A stretch of DNA of 64,000 bases from Paraphaeosphaeria minitans (taxonomy: Eukaryota > Ascomycota > Dothideomycetes > Pleosporales > Didymosphaeriaceae), in the NCBI GenBank assembly GCA_015832175.1, contig WJXW01000018.1, positions 682,001-746,000 on the forward strand, given 5' to 3'. The notes below the pieces were generated by a model. The model did no database searches. It saw only the letters and a program-made list of their open reading frames with translations, and had not been told where the DNA came from. How positions within the stretch are numbered: position 1 is the stretch's first letter; every line of letters begins with the position of its first letter. Made by a program: the position numbers and the translations under genes. Below, piece after piece: positions 35,740-47,088 of this stretch.

Positions 35740-38700
35740 ATGCTCCGTGTCCAGTGGCTGATCCTGTTGTGCATTGCGTCGCTCGCGACAGCTTACCGCC
35801 CGCGTGGTACTGGAGCTGGTAGGATAGATGCCACCCAGCCTCGTATTCCGCCCTGCTCACTCGGCCAAGCACCGTATTCACCCACCACAGACCAGCCACC
35901 GTATGCAAACACCACAGACCAGCCACCCCATTCATCCACCACAGACCAGGCACCTCATTCACCCACCACCGATCGGGCACCCCATCCACCCACCACAGCG
36001 CCGGCCTCCACATCACCCCTGCACTCTCCCACTTCGTCGACATTGTCGGAGCTTGATACGCCTTCGTTGAATCCTTCCCGTGCTGCGGACTTTCCCACTG
36101 AGCTTTCCTCGACTGCTTCAAAACTATCGCTGGCCGCAAACAGTTCCACTTCGCCGTTGCTCTCTGCGACACTTCTGACTTCCTCCCAATTGGCGTCTAA
36201 GCCTTCATCAAGCGAGCTCAATAGCACACAGCCATCGCCTTCTCGACAATCGTTCAACGCCATTTCTACGCCTCTGACGGGCACGTATCGCACCTCGCAA
36301 TCACCACCGTACCCTACCAATGGCCCAACCATCGCTTCTAGTGGCTACGGCTTTCCCAGGCCGTCGGGGAACTTGACGCCTTATCCCGTTAATGGATCCA
36401 GTTCTCCCATCATAACCAAAGCATCTGGTTATCTTGCGCCTACTGGGGCTATTCGACCTTCTGCGCTATCTAATAACACCAAGAGTAGCAACCAGACACT
36501 GAACACACTATGTACTGTCAACGTCCCAAGCGCGAACATGGAATGGTGGTATGGGGCCACCTTCTATTCCGCCGTCGGAACGTACACAGTATTCGCACCC
36601 AACTTCACACACTCAGTGCCGTACTTGACCATGATTCCGAACACCCAAACTGGCCCGTTCGACGTCTTGAGCGCGATTCAAAGTGACTCCCCATGGTCCG
36701 AGCACGTGACCTACGACTCGGTCTACGGCTTCACTTGGACTGACTATATTCCCTACACTGTTACACCCGCAGCTGCAACGACGTCCGTAGTCGAGCGTGA
36801 TTATCTGCCTGCATTGCCCTCTGGGAATGTGTTCCCGCTATCGGACATATACATCTACTTGACAACCAATCGCACGGCTGCGACCGTGGCAATCGATGCT
36901 ACATCTACCATGACCTCAGATACTCCATTCATGTACTTCACAGCCTACGAAGTCGAAAGAAAGGCCAACGGGACCACCAGCACGGATACAATCAATCTAG
37001 CTGAGCCCACTGCAGTCGCTTATGCCATTGAAGGTATCGAGGACTCCGCATCGGCTTCCGGCACCGTACCTGCGGATTTCCTGCAACACATTCCCCAATC
37101 AACGTGCGTCCCCGGAACCATCCAAGGTTCAGTAACGGTCCTGTTCGTCGTCGATATGCTGTACATCTACCATCCTCATGTAAACCCATTCATCGTCCAC
37201 ATCGAATCGACCGTTCTAGGATGGGGCGACGACGTCTCGGTTTTGGTTGCGGCTGCGGCTACGTCTACGTCTGCAGGTCAGCCGTTCACGATATCCGGCA
37301 AGGCTGCACCCATTCCATCATCGGCGTCGCCTGGCTCCACGCCTGCAGCCGGAAGCGGTCCATCTGAGAGCTCTTCACCAGGCGGAAGCCAGTCTGGAGG
37401 AAGTCAATCAGGAGAAAGTCAGTCTGGAGAAAGTCAGTCGGGAGGAGGTCAATCTGGGGGAAGACAGTCCGGAGGAAACCAATCAGGAGGCAGTCAGTCT
37501 GGGGGCCAATCCGGAGGAAGTCAATCCGGTAGTGGGCTGTCTGGGAGTGGCTCCTCCAACTCAAACCCTGCTACGCCTCCCAGAGTGACCGTCGGCACTA
37601 TCGGAACAAATCCAGTCATCGTGGGACCTTCATCTGTGGTCATTGTCGGTTCGCAAACTGTCCAGCCTGGCGCACCCGGCGTGACGGTTGGCGGCAGCTC
37701 CATTTCAGTTGCTTCTTCCGCAACTGCTATCGTCGTGAACGGCCACACATCTTCTCTCCCCATCGTCGCCAATCCCGCTTCGCCGACTCAGACTATCGGA
37801 ACGATTGGTGGCACCCCTGTCGTAGTAGGTCCGTCCTCAGTCGTTGTGGGGACCGTCGGTAGTAATCCGGTCATCGTTGGACCGTCTTCTGTCGTCGTCG
37901 TAGGTACGCAGACTCTCCAGCCTGGTGGCAGTGTAGTCATTGTCAACGGCAACCCAGTGTCGCTCGTACCTTCAGGAAACGCTCTCGTCGTAGGAAGCAC
38001 AGCGTCGAACGATGCCATCGTCGGGACTCAAACGACTTCCCTACCGCATGTCATTTTCCCTGCCGGGTCACCCCATGCGCAGGCCGGGGCAGCTCCGCCC
38101 GTGCTGACCATCGGCTCGTCAACTTTGACTGCCAACGCTGCGACTCAATTCTTCATTGCTCCGGGGCAGACGCTCACCCCCGGCGGAACCGCGATGGTAG
38201 GCGGTCAGCTAGTGAGTCTCGACTCATCCGCTGGCTTCGTAGTCGTCGGTGGCTCGACCCAGGTGTTGCCTACCTCACCTCCCTCATCCGACACCTCACG
38301 TCCCGAAATCATCGTCGATGGTACCACCATCACGGCCCTTCCCAATATCAACAACAACGCCGCTCTCGGTCCTACTTTCGTTATATCAGGCCAGACACTC
38401 GTTCCAGGCGAAGCCATCAACTTCGCAGGCAACATCATCTCTCTCCCCTTCTCGGGCTCCTTTGTAGTAATAAATGGTGCGACATCCGCCTTGGCAAATG
38501 CCGCCCTTCCGCTCACCGTCGCTGGAGCCGCCATAACGCCCCTCCCCAGCGCCGGCCCCTCGTTCACCGTCGACGGCCAGCTCCTCACTCCCGGAGGCAC
38601 AATCACCGTCTCAGGAACCGCAATCTCTCTCGCACCCGGCGGCACCGCCCTCGTCGTCAACGGCGCCACCACGCCCCTCGCCCCGTCCGCCACCCTCCTC

Positions 38701-39312
38701 ACCATCAATAGCAACACCTACACCGCACTGCCCTCCGCAGGCCCCGCATTGTTCATAGCGGGACAACCCCTCACACCCGGCGGTGCGATTACTGTTTCCG
38801 GGACCACCATCTCTCTCGACCCCGGCGCCACCGCCCTCGTCGTGAACGGCCTCACCACGCTCCTCTCCCCAGACGGCCGCACGAACCCAGAAGCAGTCGT
38901 CACAAACCCGCCCCTCCTCACCCTCGGAGCCCACACGTACACCCCGCTCCCCGGCCGCGGCACCGCGTTCGTAATCGGCGGGCTGACGCTCACGCCCGGC
39001 GGGCTCGTCGTCGTCGACGGCACCACCATCAGCCTGAGCCCCGGCGCTACGCAGCTGGCATACGGGAGTGGCGGGGAGAGCACGACAGAAGCGCTGTTCC
39101 CGGCCACGACGACGCGAGCCGCGAGCCGCACCAGTGGGGATGGATATGGAGACGGTGCGAGCTGGCCCGCCGGCGCGGGCGCGACGCAACGAATAGGACA
39201 AGCAGCGCCTACAACGTCGACGCAGGGCGCTGCGTCGCGGCGACGCATGCCCGGCGTGCTTTCAACTCTGCGCTTGGGTTTGTGCGCGTGGCTAAGTACA
39301 CTCTTCTACTAA
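35740..39312 (+). CDS. Secreted Ser/Thr-rich repeat protein with likely GPI tail (adhesin-like)
   Basis: Single exon, 1,190 residues from the ATG at 35740. A signal peptide (MLRVQWLILLCIASLATA) is followed by Thr/Pro repeats (TTDQPPYAN, TTDQPPHSS, TTDQAPHSP) and a Ser/Thr-rich stretch. Residues 250-540 form a non-repetitive domain with NVPSANMEWWYGATFYS and SAVGTYTVFAPNF. A (G/E)-G-S-Q-S run covers about 547-603. From about 617 to 1113 there are about seven modules of 60-75 residues with the pattern LTI...TALPSAGP.F.I.GQ.LTPGG.ITV.GT.ISL.PGATALVVNG. The last 20 residues are hydrophobic (STLRLGLCAWLSTLFY), fitting GPI attachment, after an RRR patch. Such proteins usually sit in the fungal wall and can act in adhesion; no ligand is known. 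Confidence 0.85.
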   Translation: MLRVQWLILLCIASLATAYRPRGTGAGRIDATQPRIPPCSLGQAPYSPTTDQPPYANTTDQPPHSSTTDQAPHSPTTDRAPHPPTTAPASTSPLHSPTSSTLSELDTPSLNPSRAADFPTELSSTASKLSLAANSSTSPLLSATLLTSSQLASKPSSSELNSTQPSPSRQSFNAISTPLTGTYRTSQSPPYPTNGPTIASSGYGFPRPSGNLTPYPVNGSSSPIITKASGYLAPTGAIRPSALSNNTKSSNQTLNTLCTVNVPSANMEWWYGATFYSAVGTYTVFAPNFTHSVPYLTMIPNTQTGPFDVLSAIQSDSPWSEHVTYDSVYGFTWTDYIPYTVTPAAATTSVVERDYLPALPSGNVFPLSDIYIYLTTNRTAATVAIDATSTMTSDTPFMYFTAYEVERKANGTTSTDTINLAEPTAVAYAIEGIEDSASASGTVPADFLQHIPQSTCVPGTIQGSVTVLFVVDMLYIYHPHVNPFIVHIESTVLGWGDDVSVLVAAAATSTSAGQPFTISGKAAPIPSSASPGSTPAAGSGPSESSSPGGSQSGGSQSGESQSGESQSGGGQSGGRQSGGNQSGGSQSGGQSGGSQSGSGLSGSGSSNSNPATPPRVTVGTIGTNPVIVGPSSVVIVGSQTVQPGAPGVTVGGSSISVASSATAIVVNGHTSSLPIVANPASPTQTIGTIGGTPVVVGPSSVVVGTVGSNPVIVGPSSVVVVGTQTLQPGGSVVIVNGNPVSLVPSGNALVVGSTASNDAIVGTQTTSLPHVIFPAGSPHAQAGAAPPVLTIGSSTLTANAATQFFIAPGQTLTPGGTAMVGGQLVSLDSSAGFVVVGGSTQVLPTSPPSSDTSRPEIIVDGTTITALPNINNNAALGPTFVISGQTLVPGEAINFAGNIISLPFSGSFVVINGATSALANAALPLTVAGAAITPLPSAGPSFTVDGQLLTPGGTITVSGTAISLAPGGTALVVNGATTPLAPSATLLTINSNTYTALPSAGPALFIAGQPLTPGGAITVSGTTISLDPGATALVVNGLTTLLSPDGRTNPEAVVTNPPLLTLGAHTYTPLPGRGTAFVIGGLTLTPGGLVVVDGTTISLSPGATQLAYGSGGESTTEALFPATTTRAASRTSGDGYGDGASWPAGAGATQRIGQAAPTTSTQGAASRRRMPGVLSTLRLGLCAWLSTLFY

Positions 39313-40050
39313 GGGTATGACGACGCACGGCTTCCATCTTCTGCGTTTCGCCTTTGGCTTCCTGCTTGGGATTTCCAATTTCCCTTTTTTTTCTTTTTGT
39401 AATATACTGAATCTATTATCTAACGAGTCACGAAAAAACAATACGGCCCTCCCTGGCACGGGATGGGATGGCATGGCGTAGTTACGGGATGGGTGTGGGG
39501 AATTGGGATAATGGGTATGGGATACGGCGCTACCTTCCTTTGAGGTAATCTGCATGGGCATTGGAACTGGCATCGCATGTCACGGTAAGGCGTTAGGCAT
39601 GGGCTGGTCAGCTCTAGTTACTTTTGAATTCAAGCGATTGGGATGTCCACGCAGTGCCCTATCCTAGTATCATTGCTTTGTCGTGTGCGCTGCCCAGGCG
39701 CGGTACGTGGCATGTTTAGTGAGATTTTGCGGACATTGAACAAAGGCTTCCGCTTTCTTCTGGCACGTTTATGGCTTTGTATACTAGGCTTCCCTACCTA
39801 TGGACCGTAACAAAACCAGATAGAGACGCCTGGCCCGCTGCGCCCACACTCGACTTATATCGAAAGCCGTGACGGTACCAAAACACCCACACTCCTTGCA
39901 AACAGGGCAAGGCCCTCCGCACCATGTGTACATATACTGCCAGTCTTGGACAGTACCAGGCGAACAAAGCAACATCAGGGGATCTTGCTTATCAATGCAA
40001 ACACCATGACCGCACTCACCCACTCGCATCATCCCCGTTCCAAGACTACG
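39313..40050. other. Intergenic region between convergent genes
   Basis: About 740 bases with two 3' flanks. A short pyrimidine-rich run lies at 39380-39400. An 82-residue ORF on the minus strand (39784-40032) encodes paired Cys (CGGPCPVCKECGCFG) that could be a zinc-binding fragment; it may belong to the gene to its right, but no splice link is clear. Confidence 0.4.
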
Positions 40051-41589
40051 TCAATCCTCCTTAAACACCCCACATTGTGTCAAAAACTGGCTCTTGGGCA
40101 GGTGCTGCCGGAAGAAACCCGGCGGGTGAGCTTTTGCGTATGTCCTGCGCTCAGACGTAGGCTCCTCGCTGCGCGGCAGTCTCTCTGCCGTGCTTACTCG
40201 AGTAGATTCGGTGTCCTCTTCGTCCAGGGCTTTGCTTAGGTGGAAGTCCGAGTTGAAAGGAAGAGAGCCGAGATGCTCGCTGCTGATCATTGCTGCTAGG
40301 CCACTAAGCATACGTGATCCTGTCGGAAGCTGTGCATTGCTGTCGCTCGCGGCGTCTACAAGGTTTTTCTTCCGAGGACGCCCACGCTTCCGGCGGGGAG
40401 GATCATTGGTTCCGACGGTTGGTACAGCAGGAATGTTATCTGCGTCCCCATGCGATCGAGAAACGATGCTCATATCGTCCCTAATGATTCTTTTAATTTC
40501 AAGTAAATTGAGCCTCCGAGATAGAGTGGACGTACGCAAAATCTTTGCCGATGTATTTAGTATCATCTGTAGTGTCATCTCCATCACGTTCCATATCCTT
40601 CTCCTTTGCCGCTGAGGATATGGACGTTGGTCGAGAATCTGTGAAATTAGCGTGTGGCACCGCATAGAAAAGAATGAAAAAAAGAGACCCTGCATTCCAC
40701 CCAGCTGATACAGAAAGGATCGACGAGGGAAAGTCGTGGTATCCGGGTACTTTGGTACAGTTCGCGCGTGCAGTACACATATAGATCTACTTGAGCATCA
40801 CCGTGAAGATGGTGCAGGGGAACAACTCGAATCAGACCGAGAGCCGCGCGTTCTGCGAACAGAGCGATGTGGGCAGTGCAATACAAATGGCGGCATTCAC
40901 CTACCATGCGGATAACCGTTATTGTGCTTGAACTTCTTGCCCTGCTTAAGTCCCGAAGAACCATCGAATGGACGTTTGCTTCCATTATGAGCCTTGTTTG
41001 GCGAATTCACCGTGGCCATCAATTTGCTCTTGCAAGCTCTTTCTGCCGCCATGCACCTTTTATCCTCGGCAGAACCTGCAACATGGTCGTGCACCGAACA
41101 CCACTGTTGCATCACAGCCGAGTTGCCGCCCTTGGTGTGAGGGTCGCGAACGTAGGCGACAGCGTACAAAAATCTACAGAGAGCCACCGGATCAAGACCG
41201 CTGTTCTTTTGGAGGAACGCCTCGTAGTCTCCGTCTTCGACCGTGTTCCATACATAAGAGAAAACTATGGCGATCCATCGGCACAGTGGGGTATCGACAG
41301 GAAGGTGCTCGAATGCCTTGATTACAGGCTTGTTGATGTCGGGTAGGTTGTCTTCCTGCTCAAAGTTTGTGAATTGAAATTGAAGGAGCGTGGCAAATTC
41401 CAGCTTTGAGTAGCAGATTTTTCGAGCCAAGATGTGCAAGTTGACCAGATTAAGGTAGTAATATTGCAAGTTCATCAAGCCTGGGTCGTAGTTACGAAAG
41501 GAATTACACTCTCTCCACGATGTGTACATTGCCCAGACGATATCAGGCCGTGTAAGTGTCAAGCCCAATTGATGGGCGAGCCTGATCAT
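40051..41589 (-). CDS. AT-hook-containing protein of unknown function, possibly the C-terminal half of a longer broken gene
   Basis: Exons 41589-40905, 40638-40536 and 40489-40051 with introns of 266 bases (GTAGGT) and 46 bases (GTACGT) join in phase to 408 residues starting MIRLAHQLGLTLTRPDIVWA. The first 120 residues are helical (YYYLNLVNLHILARKICYSK; VIKAFEHLPVDTPLCRWIA) and recall the C-terminal part of fungal BTB-type proteins, though this is weak. A Cys/His-containing stretch (WCSVHDHVAGSAEDKRC) follows. The last exon has an AT-hook, RRKRGRPRKK, a minor-groove DNA-binding motif. Sequence just upstream on the same strand looks like the missing N-terminal part in other frames (see the pseudogene entry), so the ATG at 41589 may not be the ancestral start. 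A nuclear role is inferred from the AT-hook only. Confidence 0.55.
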
Positions 41590-43199
41590 ATCGGCCTACT
41601 TGCGAAGCCGTCATTTCCAACATTCGACACAGATGGAAAGTGCCCTATGCTGGTTCGGTTTGCAAGGCTGAGCTGGCTCGAGGCTCGGGGCGTCACAGTC
41701 GCCTCGCTTGACAGATCCCGGAATTGTGCTACCCCGACTCCAGAAGGTTCGGCCGTTCCTAAGTCGTTTCTTGGTAGTGACGAAGCAGAACGTGCACGGT
41801 ATGATGGCAGATAACACTTGTTGCCAATCAGCCGGCAATGTTGGCATCCTTCTCCAAGAGTCATGTGGTTGGTTGACGCAACTTTTCAACGAAGTCATGC
41901 CTGTAGACTTTACAGGCGTAATTTTTCCTTTTGCAGTTCCCGCAGCGCGTAGCAGGTGCTCGGGTTTCACAGTAACGGCCAACTTGAATCGCTCGGGCGC
42001 GTGCAATATCCATCTTCCTCGAAAAGGGGAGAGCGCCCCAAACCTGATCATGGCGCACATTGACATCAAACGTTCCATCCGGGGGGTAGTCGGTCATGAA
42101 AGTCGCAAAATCTTGCAACTGGGTTTCTACATCACCTGACACGGGCGCTATCTGGCGAAGCGCTCTCGGTCCGGTGGGCAAATCCATAGCCGTTACGACG
42201 GTTGCTTGGGGGTACTGCTTGCGGATGTTGGCCTCCAGAGCATCGTCTTTAGAAGCAGCATCTTTTTCGAGCTCGAAAACTGCCGCTTTAACGCCGCTTT
42301 AACGCCGCTCGATTTTCCCAGGGCAAAGCCGGGAGCGGCCTGAGTATTGGCTGAGCGATGTGGTCCAGAGAGTGCTTGGGGACTGGGTGCTTCTTTCACC
42401 GTGATCGTAACGTCGGGGAACTGCTCTTCTAAGTCTTTTCGTCGATCGTCCGTCAGGTTGGTCTCAGGGATTGTAAATGTAACAATTTGAATGTAAGAAG
42501 GTAGAGCCTCGGATCGAAACTTTTTCCAGGATATCTAACATTCGGTAATCAGCACATGATCAAAATTTAAGCAACAAGACGTCGACGTCGTGCTTTTCAA
42601 CACATCACGACTGTTCAGTCATGTGTCGCCCTACATGCCTAGCGCATGAGCCGAATGTGCGGGATTCGAGGCAATGAAATCCATACTGTCTTCGTAGGCA
42701 TGTATTCTTCAGGGCAACAGCTTCCACATCGGGAAGCCGTGAAGCCTTGATTAGTTGATTTGCATCACGCTTCCTCACTTACCGTTTCTTCAGGTACATC
42801 CCCGTTGACCAATTGCGAGGGGCCTTCATCGACGTGACTTTGTGCCTCCACCGAGGGTTCTCGTGAATGTGCTCCTGCACCGTCGATCCACTCCTTCGAC
42901 AATAGCTTCTCCTGTATCTTCAAGCCAACTTCGGCACAGCCGAAGATCAGGGCAATAGCCGGCACAGGATAAGTGTCATCGAGATCACGGTCGCCCACAG
43001 AAACTTTGAGCTGTACCGTGCCTGCAATTGTGCTGCTCACCAGTCAGCACACACTGGAATGATTGGGTAAGGGATGTTCGAACAGCTTCTGGGTGCGCTC
43101 CGGAGTATCTTCATTTTCGTCGTCCCAATCTCTGAGTCTATGTATGAGTCTCGCCTCTGCATGGTCAACCAGCAGAGGATATACGCTGTCGTCGGCCAT
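41590..43199 (-). pseudogene. Degenerate upstream part of the AT-hook gene, with indel frameshifts
   Basis: Possible exons: 43199-43055 (starts MADDSVYPLLVDHAEARL), 43021-42783 (TVQLKVSVGDRDLDDTYPVP) and 42534 downward (ISWKKFRSEALPSYIQIVTF). In the third piece the frame is broken by an 11-base tandem duplication (GCCGCTTTAAC at 42282-42292 and 42293-42303 on the plus strand); the text continues in a new frame as FELEKDAASKDDALEANIRK and then GRYCETRAPATRCGNCKRKN. A second shift near 41880 separates CGNCKRKNYAC from GCQHCRLIGNKC, two matching C-x2-C-x6-C motifs expected in one protein. A third shift at about 41595-41605 separates this from the 408-residue ORF. The first proposed intron would be only 33 bases, which is suspicious. 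The cysteine pairs recall fungal DUF3716-like regions, with low confidence. Confidence 0.55.
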
Positions 43200-45234
43200 G
43201 AATGCAGCCTAGGCGGAGAGAGGTCGGTCCCAAGGTGCAGACGCGCTCCAGTGAAGGTGTAAATGAGGTTCAGATGTGCTTGCTGGCACGGGCGTTTTTG
43301 CGAGCCGTAGCGAGTAGTTCGTGCCTTAGTGCATGTGGATAGTCTCGACGATGCTTAGCGGCATCTCCGGCGGTGGTACTCGCGTTTTCTACGGCTCTGG
43401 TGTGTTTGGGCGGAACAGCCCTTTCAGCGCTGTTTGGAGATACGGTGAATAACTGGAAGCGAATTCTCGCGCTGATCGCTAGGTAGAAATGTGAGCACAG
43501 ACAAGATGAAAGCGCCGCAGCAATTGTGAGTACAGAGCCACTTGCTGAGTTGGTTATATAAAGTGAGAGAGGTAGTTTTGATCGCCCTGACGGAGGAGAC
43601 AGTTCATGAGGTCTGGCAATGTCATGTGAGTGTGTGAGAAAAGCAATCTCTGGAGGAGGAGGCGCGCGGAAGTGTGGGGCTAGCGGCACCCAGACGCGCC
43701 TTCCCGCCCTTCCGCACCAGCCTTCGTCACGACTCCGTGGTGCGACCCGCCGATTAGACGTGACGCGTTTCATTGCACGCGACGTCTTGCGGAGAACTCA
43801 TGCCTTTTGTTCAGCGCTTCATGTCTTTGAATCAGACTGGATCCTAATTGTAGTGGACTAGGTTCGTAGGTATCTATCTCAGCTCGCGTAGAGATTCACC
43901 CAGAAGCGAACCCCAGAATAGGTATTGCCTGGGGGCAGGCAGAACAATGGCAAATCCAGGTACGGTAGGTAGGTATGCCTGCGTCCATCGTTCACGAGCT
44001 TCAGTTTGTCAGCTTCACATCTAGACGTCTTGTGGATGGAAAATTAAGTATCTCGTTGCAAGACGCGTAGGCAAATGGATACCTAGGTAAATCGCTGCGC
44101 AAAAGATGGCAAGTCGAAAAAGCAAAACAGAAGAGCGGCATGCACGTCAACCTAGACTACATGAAAGGCACCCAATGACCTGCAGATGCTAACCCTGATT
44201 AGTACGTCAATGTTCCTCTTCGAACCCATCGGAAGTAGCACGCGACGTTCATTAGGTTCAGTCTGGGCTTAGAGCTCTCCTCTTTGCAAGTCTTCACAAT
44301 AGTGAGCCCGAAACTCGCTACACCGCAGCCTGGAGAACCATTTGAACAAACTGAAGACTTGACTGCCCACTGATACCAACAAAGAAGCAAGCTATAGGTA
44401 CACACTTATCTCTATCCAATCCTCTTGTTACTGTTCTCACGTACCATCACTATCAAGCTTTGCTACCCCAGGACACAATTAATTCTGCCGTTCAAGTCAA
44501 AAACTCAGTTCACCTATTGGCGGAACGGTATCGGCCACAATCATTTCGATGTTTTTGCTCAGCCCATGGCCAAGATGGCGTCGGGAATGAAACGCCTCTT
44601 TGCGGGGAACTCCACCCTTCTCAGTGCTGTATATGCCAGACTTACCGTGCTGGCAGATACGAAGATCTTGGCTTAAGCGTTTAGCTTTTCTCCGTGAACA
44701 AGGAGACATGAATTGAGTAGTCAAGTGAGTTTGACGTAGAGCTCGATGACTTGGCTGGTCATACGAGGTGATGTTGGTTGGTGGTGATGGTTGCACGGAG
44801 GACCGAGTGTCAGCTTCCACCACTAGGAGGTTCGGTCCTCTGCGACCTTCCTAGCAGAGACGGGTGCACCGGAAACAATTTAGCATAGATGGCTGCACCA
44901 AAAATATCCTTCAGATACGGTGGATGCTATATTGCTTTTCTGTACGGTTACCCAGGCTTGAAAGAGCACATCATTCCTCTTTGTTTGGTGGCCGGTGTCG
45001 CACCATTTCTCCACGATATGGTGGATAGACAGGCAAGTGTTGCAGATGCGACCCACGTCAAATTATAGTAAGAAATTCGTGCAGTCTACTCAGGATCTAG
45101 TATGAAGTACGTGCTGGTTAGAGAAAGAAACATGTTGGCGCTTGGTACATATGATACGATCCCTACCCACGCGTCCTTGGTGTTGAAGGAACTTCCGGTG
45201 CAGCCAGAAGGTGCCTAGCGCCCATAGAAGGAGC
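43200..45234. other. Transition region between gene block and AT-rich block
   Basis: About 2 kb without a supported gene. A 167-residue minus-strand ORF (43270-43773) and smaller ones have no family features. An (AGGT)n run is at 43966-43977. Base composition stays balanced until about 45.2 kb, where it changes abruptly. Confidence 0.45.
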
Positions 45235-45791
45235 TAGTCCTCTATTGATATATACGTCACCCACTAGCTAGATAAATCTATCACTTATACTCTCTACTTT
45301 ACCTTTTAATAAGTTATAAGCCTAGCGCTCTTACTACTAATACTCTATTATCGCGATTACCTACAGTAATAGATTTCTGTTATAGATTCTATACTATTGT
45401 AATACTTTTTAAGGCCACTGCCACTGCGTTCTAAAATTTTAATAAAAGGACACCTCGCATTAACTAGTAAGTAACCTTTATAGGGCTTACTATAGTCTAA
45501 TATACACTTATAGTAACTATAACTACTATTATAACTACTAACTATTACTATTATAATATTATCTTTTAGCTTTAAGCTAGATCTATTATTGCTACTATAA
45601 CTAAATACTTATAGTAATAACTTTCTAGAGTACTAATTAGCCTAGATAATTGCATTTTAATATATAGGCCTCTAGCCTATTATTTTAAAAAAGAAACTAC
45701 GCCTAGTACTACTAGCTAACACTAACCCTATAGTTCTAATTATCTAAAGCAAAACTATTAAGACATAGAAAGCTAATAATAATAAGGTAAC

Positions 45792-46372
45792 TATTAGTTT
45801 GGCTTAATCTATAATTAAGTATTTAAGGGTTAATAGTATACTATTATACAAAGGGTAAGAAGTAGGTTTAATTAATTACGTCTAGTCTATTATACAAAGG
45901 GGGCACTAAGGACTTTATAAAGTCTTTACCTCTTAGCGCTGCCCTAAGCAGTGGGCTATTATGCGGGCCCCTATAGGTAGGCAAGGCCCTACTTTACTTA
46001 GTGCTACTTATACAATTTACTATATAGATACTAGTAACTTTTTCTTTGTATAATAGCCTATATCTTTTATATACTTCCTTTTCCTGTCCTTCTCTATCTA
46101 TATAGTTGGCCTTCCCCTATTAGAGCAGGTTATAAGGTAGGTGTAGTGTTACTATATAGTAGAAGTTCTATTTATACCTACTCTTATGTAAATAGGTAGT
46201 AACAGCTAACCTACTTAGTTCTTACTCTACCCTTTTATACAGTAGTAGAACTGCATTATATAATAAGACTTTTTTTAGGCATATGCTTTATGCGTAAACT
46301 AAAGGTAGAGTGTTAAGTAATATAATACTTAGCGCTAAGTCTTAGTAAATAGGTATAAAAGGATATTTCCTA
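45792..46372 (-). mobile_element. Truncated copy of the 3.1-kb gag-only LTR element
   Basis: The segment 45792-46030 matches the 312-base LTR at 53835-54146 (TTTGGCTTAATCT..., GTTTAATTAATTACGTCTAG, TCTTAGCGCT), but carries a single copy of an internal unit that is doubled in the other LTRs. 46031-46372 matches the adjoining internal sequence at 54147-54487. The match stops at about 46372, so the rest of the element is lost. Orientation follows the gag of the full copy. Confidence 0.75.
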
Positions 46373-47083
46373 GCTCCCCTAAACCCTCTCTTCTTTATCC
46401 TACTTTAATATATATGTACTTTCTTCCCTCCTTACTTTATTTTTTTTAGTATCCTAGTGTCTAGTAGCTAGTACCCTATTACTAGCAAATATATATAGCT
46501 TTTTCGTATAATGCTAATTTTTAATAAGACACATATACACACATATATACACTCTTACTATTATATAATAACTAATAATACTATTAGTCTATTAGGCGCT
46601 AGTGCCTTTACTGCTAGTGTCTTTATACTAGTTATTATAGGCTAGACTAGATCGCGTATCTAGGTTAACCTCCTTACTAGTTTGTCTAGTATAAGGACCT
46701 TTATATAGAGCTTAGTAGTAGACGTATAATAAATCCTCTAAAGTATCTTTATTTTTATTATATAATGCTAATAGGTATAGAATAAAAAGGCTAAGGTAGT
46801 CTAGATACCCTTCTAGAATATTATTATGTAAATCCTAGTTAGTATAAACCTCTAGCGGTAGGCTGCTCGTGTTATATAATATAAAAGATATTAGTAAGTA
46901 GTGCTTATTTAGTTATATAGCTAAGTTTAGAATAAGTCTTGTGCTTACTTATATAGCATTACTAATACTAGTAATTAGGTGTTCCTAGATTATTGTGTAA
47001 TCCTAGGCTATAAGTCTAGATTATACAGTGCCTATATGTAGAAGTCGCACAGTACTTGTTGTAAGCGTTATATATAAGGGGGG
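46373..47083. other. Unassigned AT-rich sequence
   Basis: About 700 bases with no match to the other repeats of the window by eye, no coding pattern and no terminal repeats. It ends in GGGGGG directly before the TAAAT target duplication of the chromovirus. Confidence 0.5.
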
Positions 47084-47088
47084 TAAAT

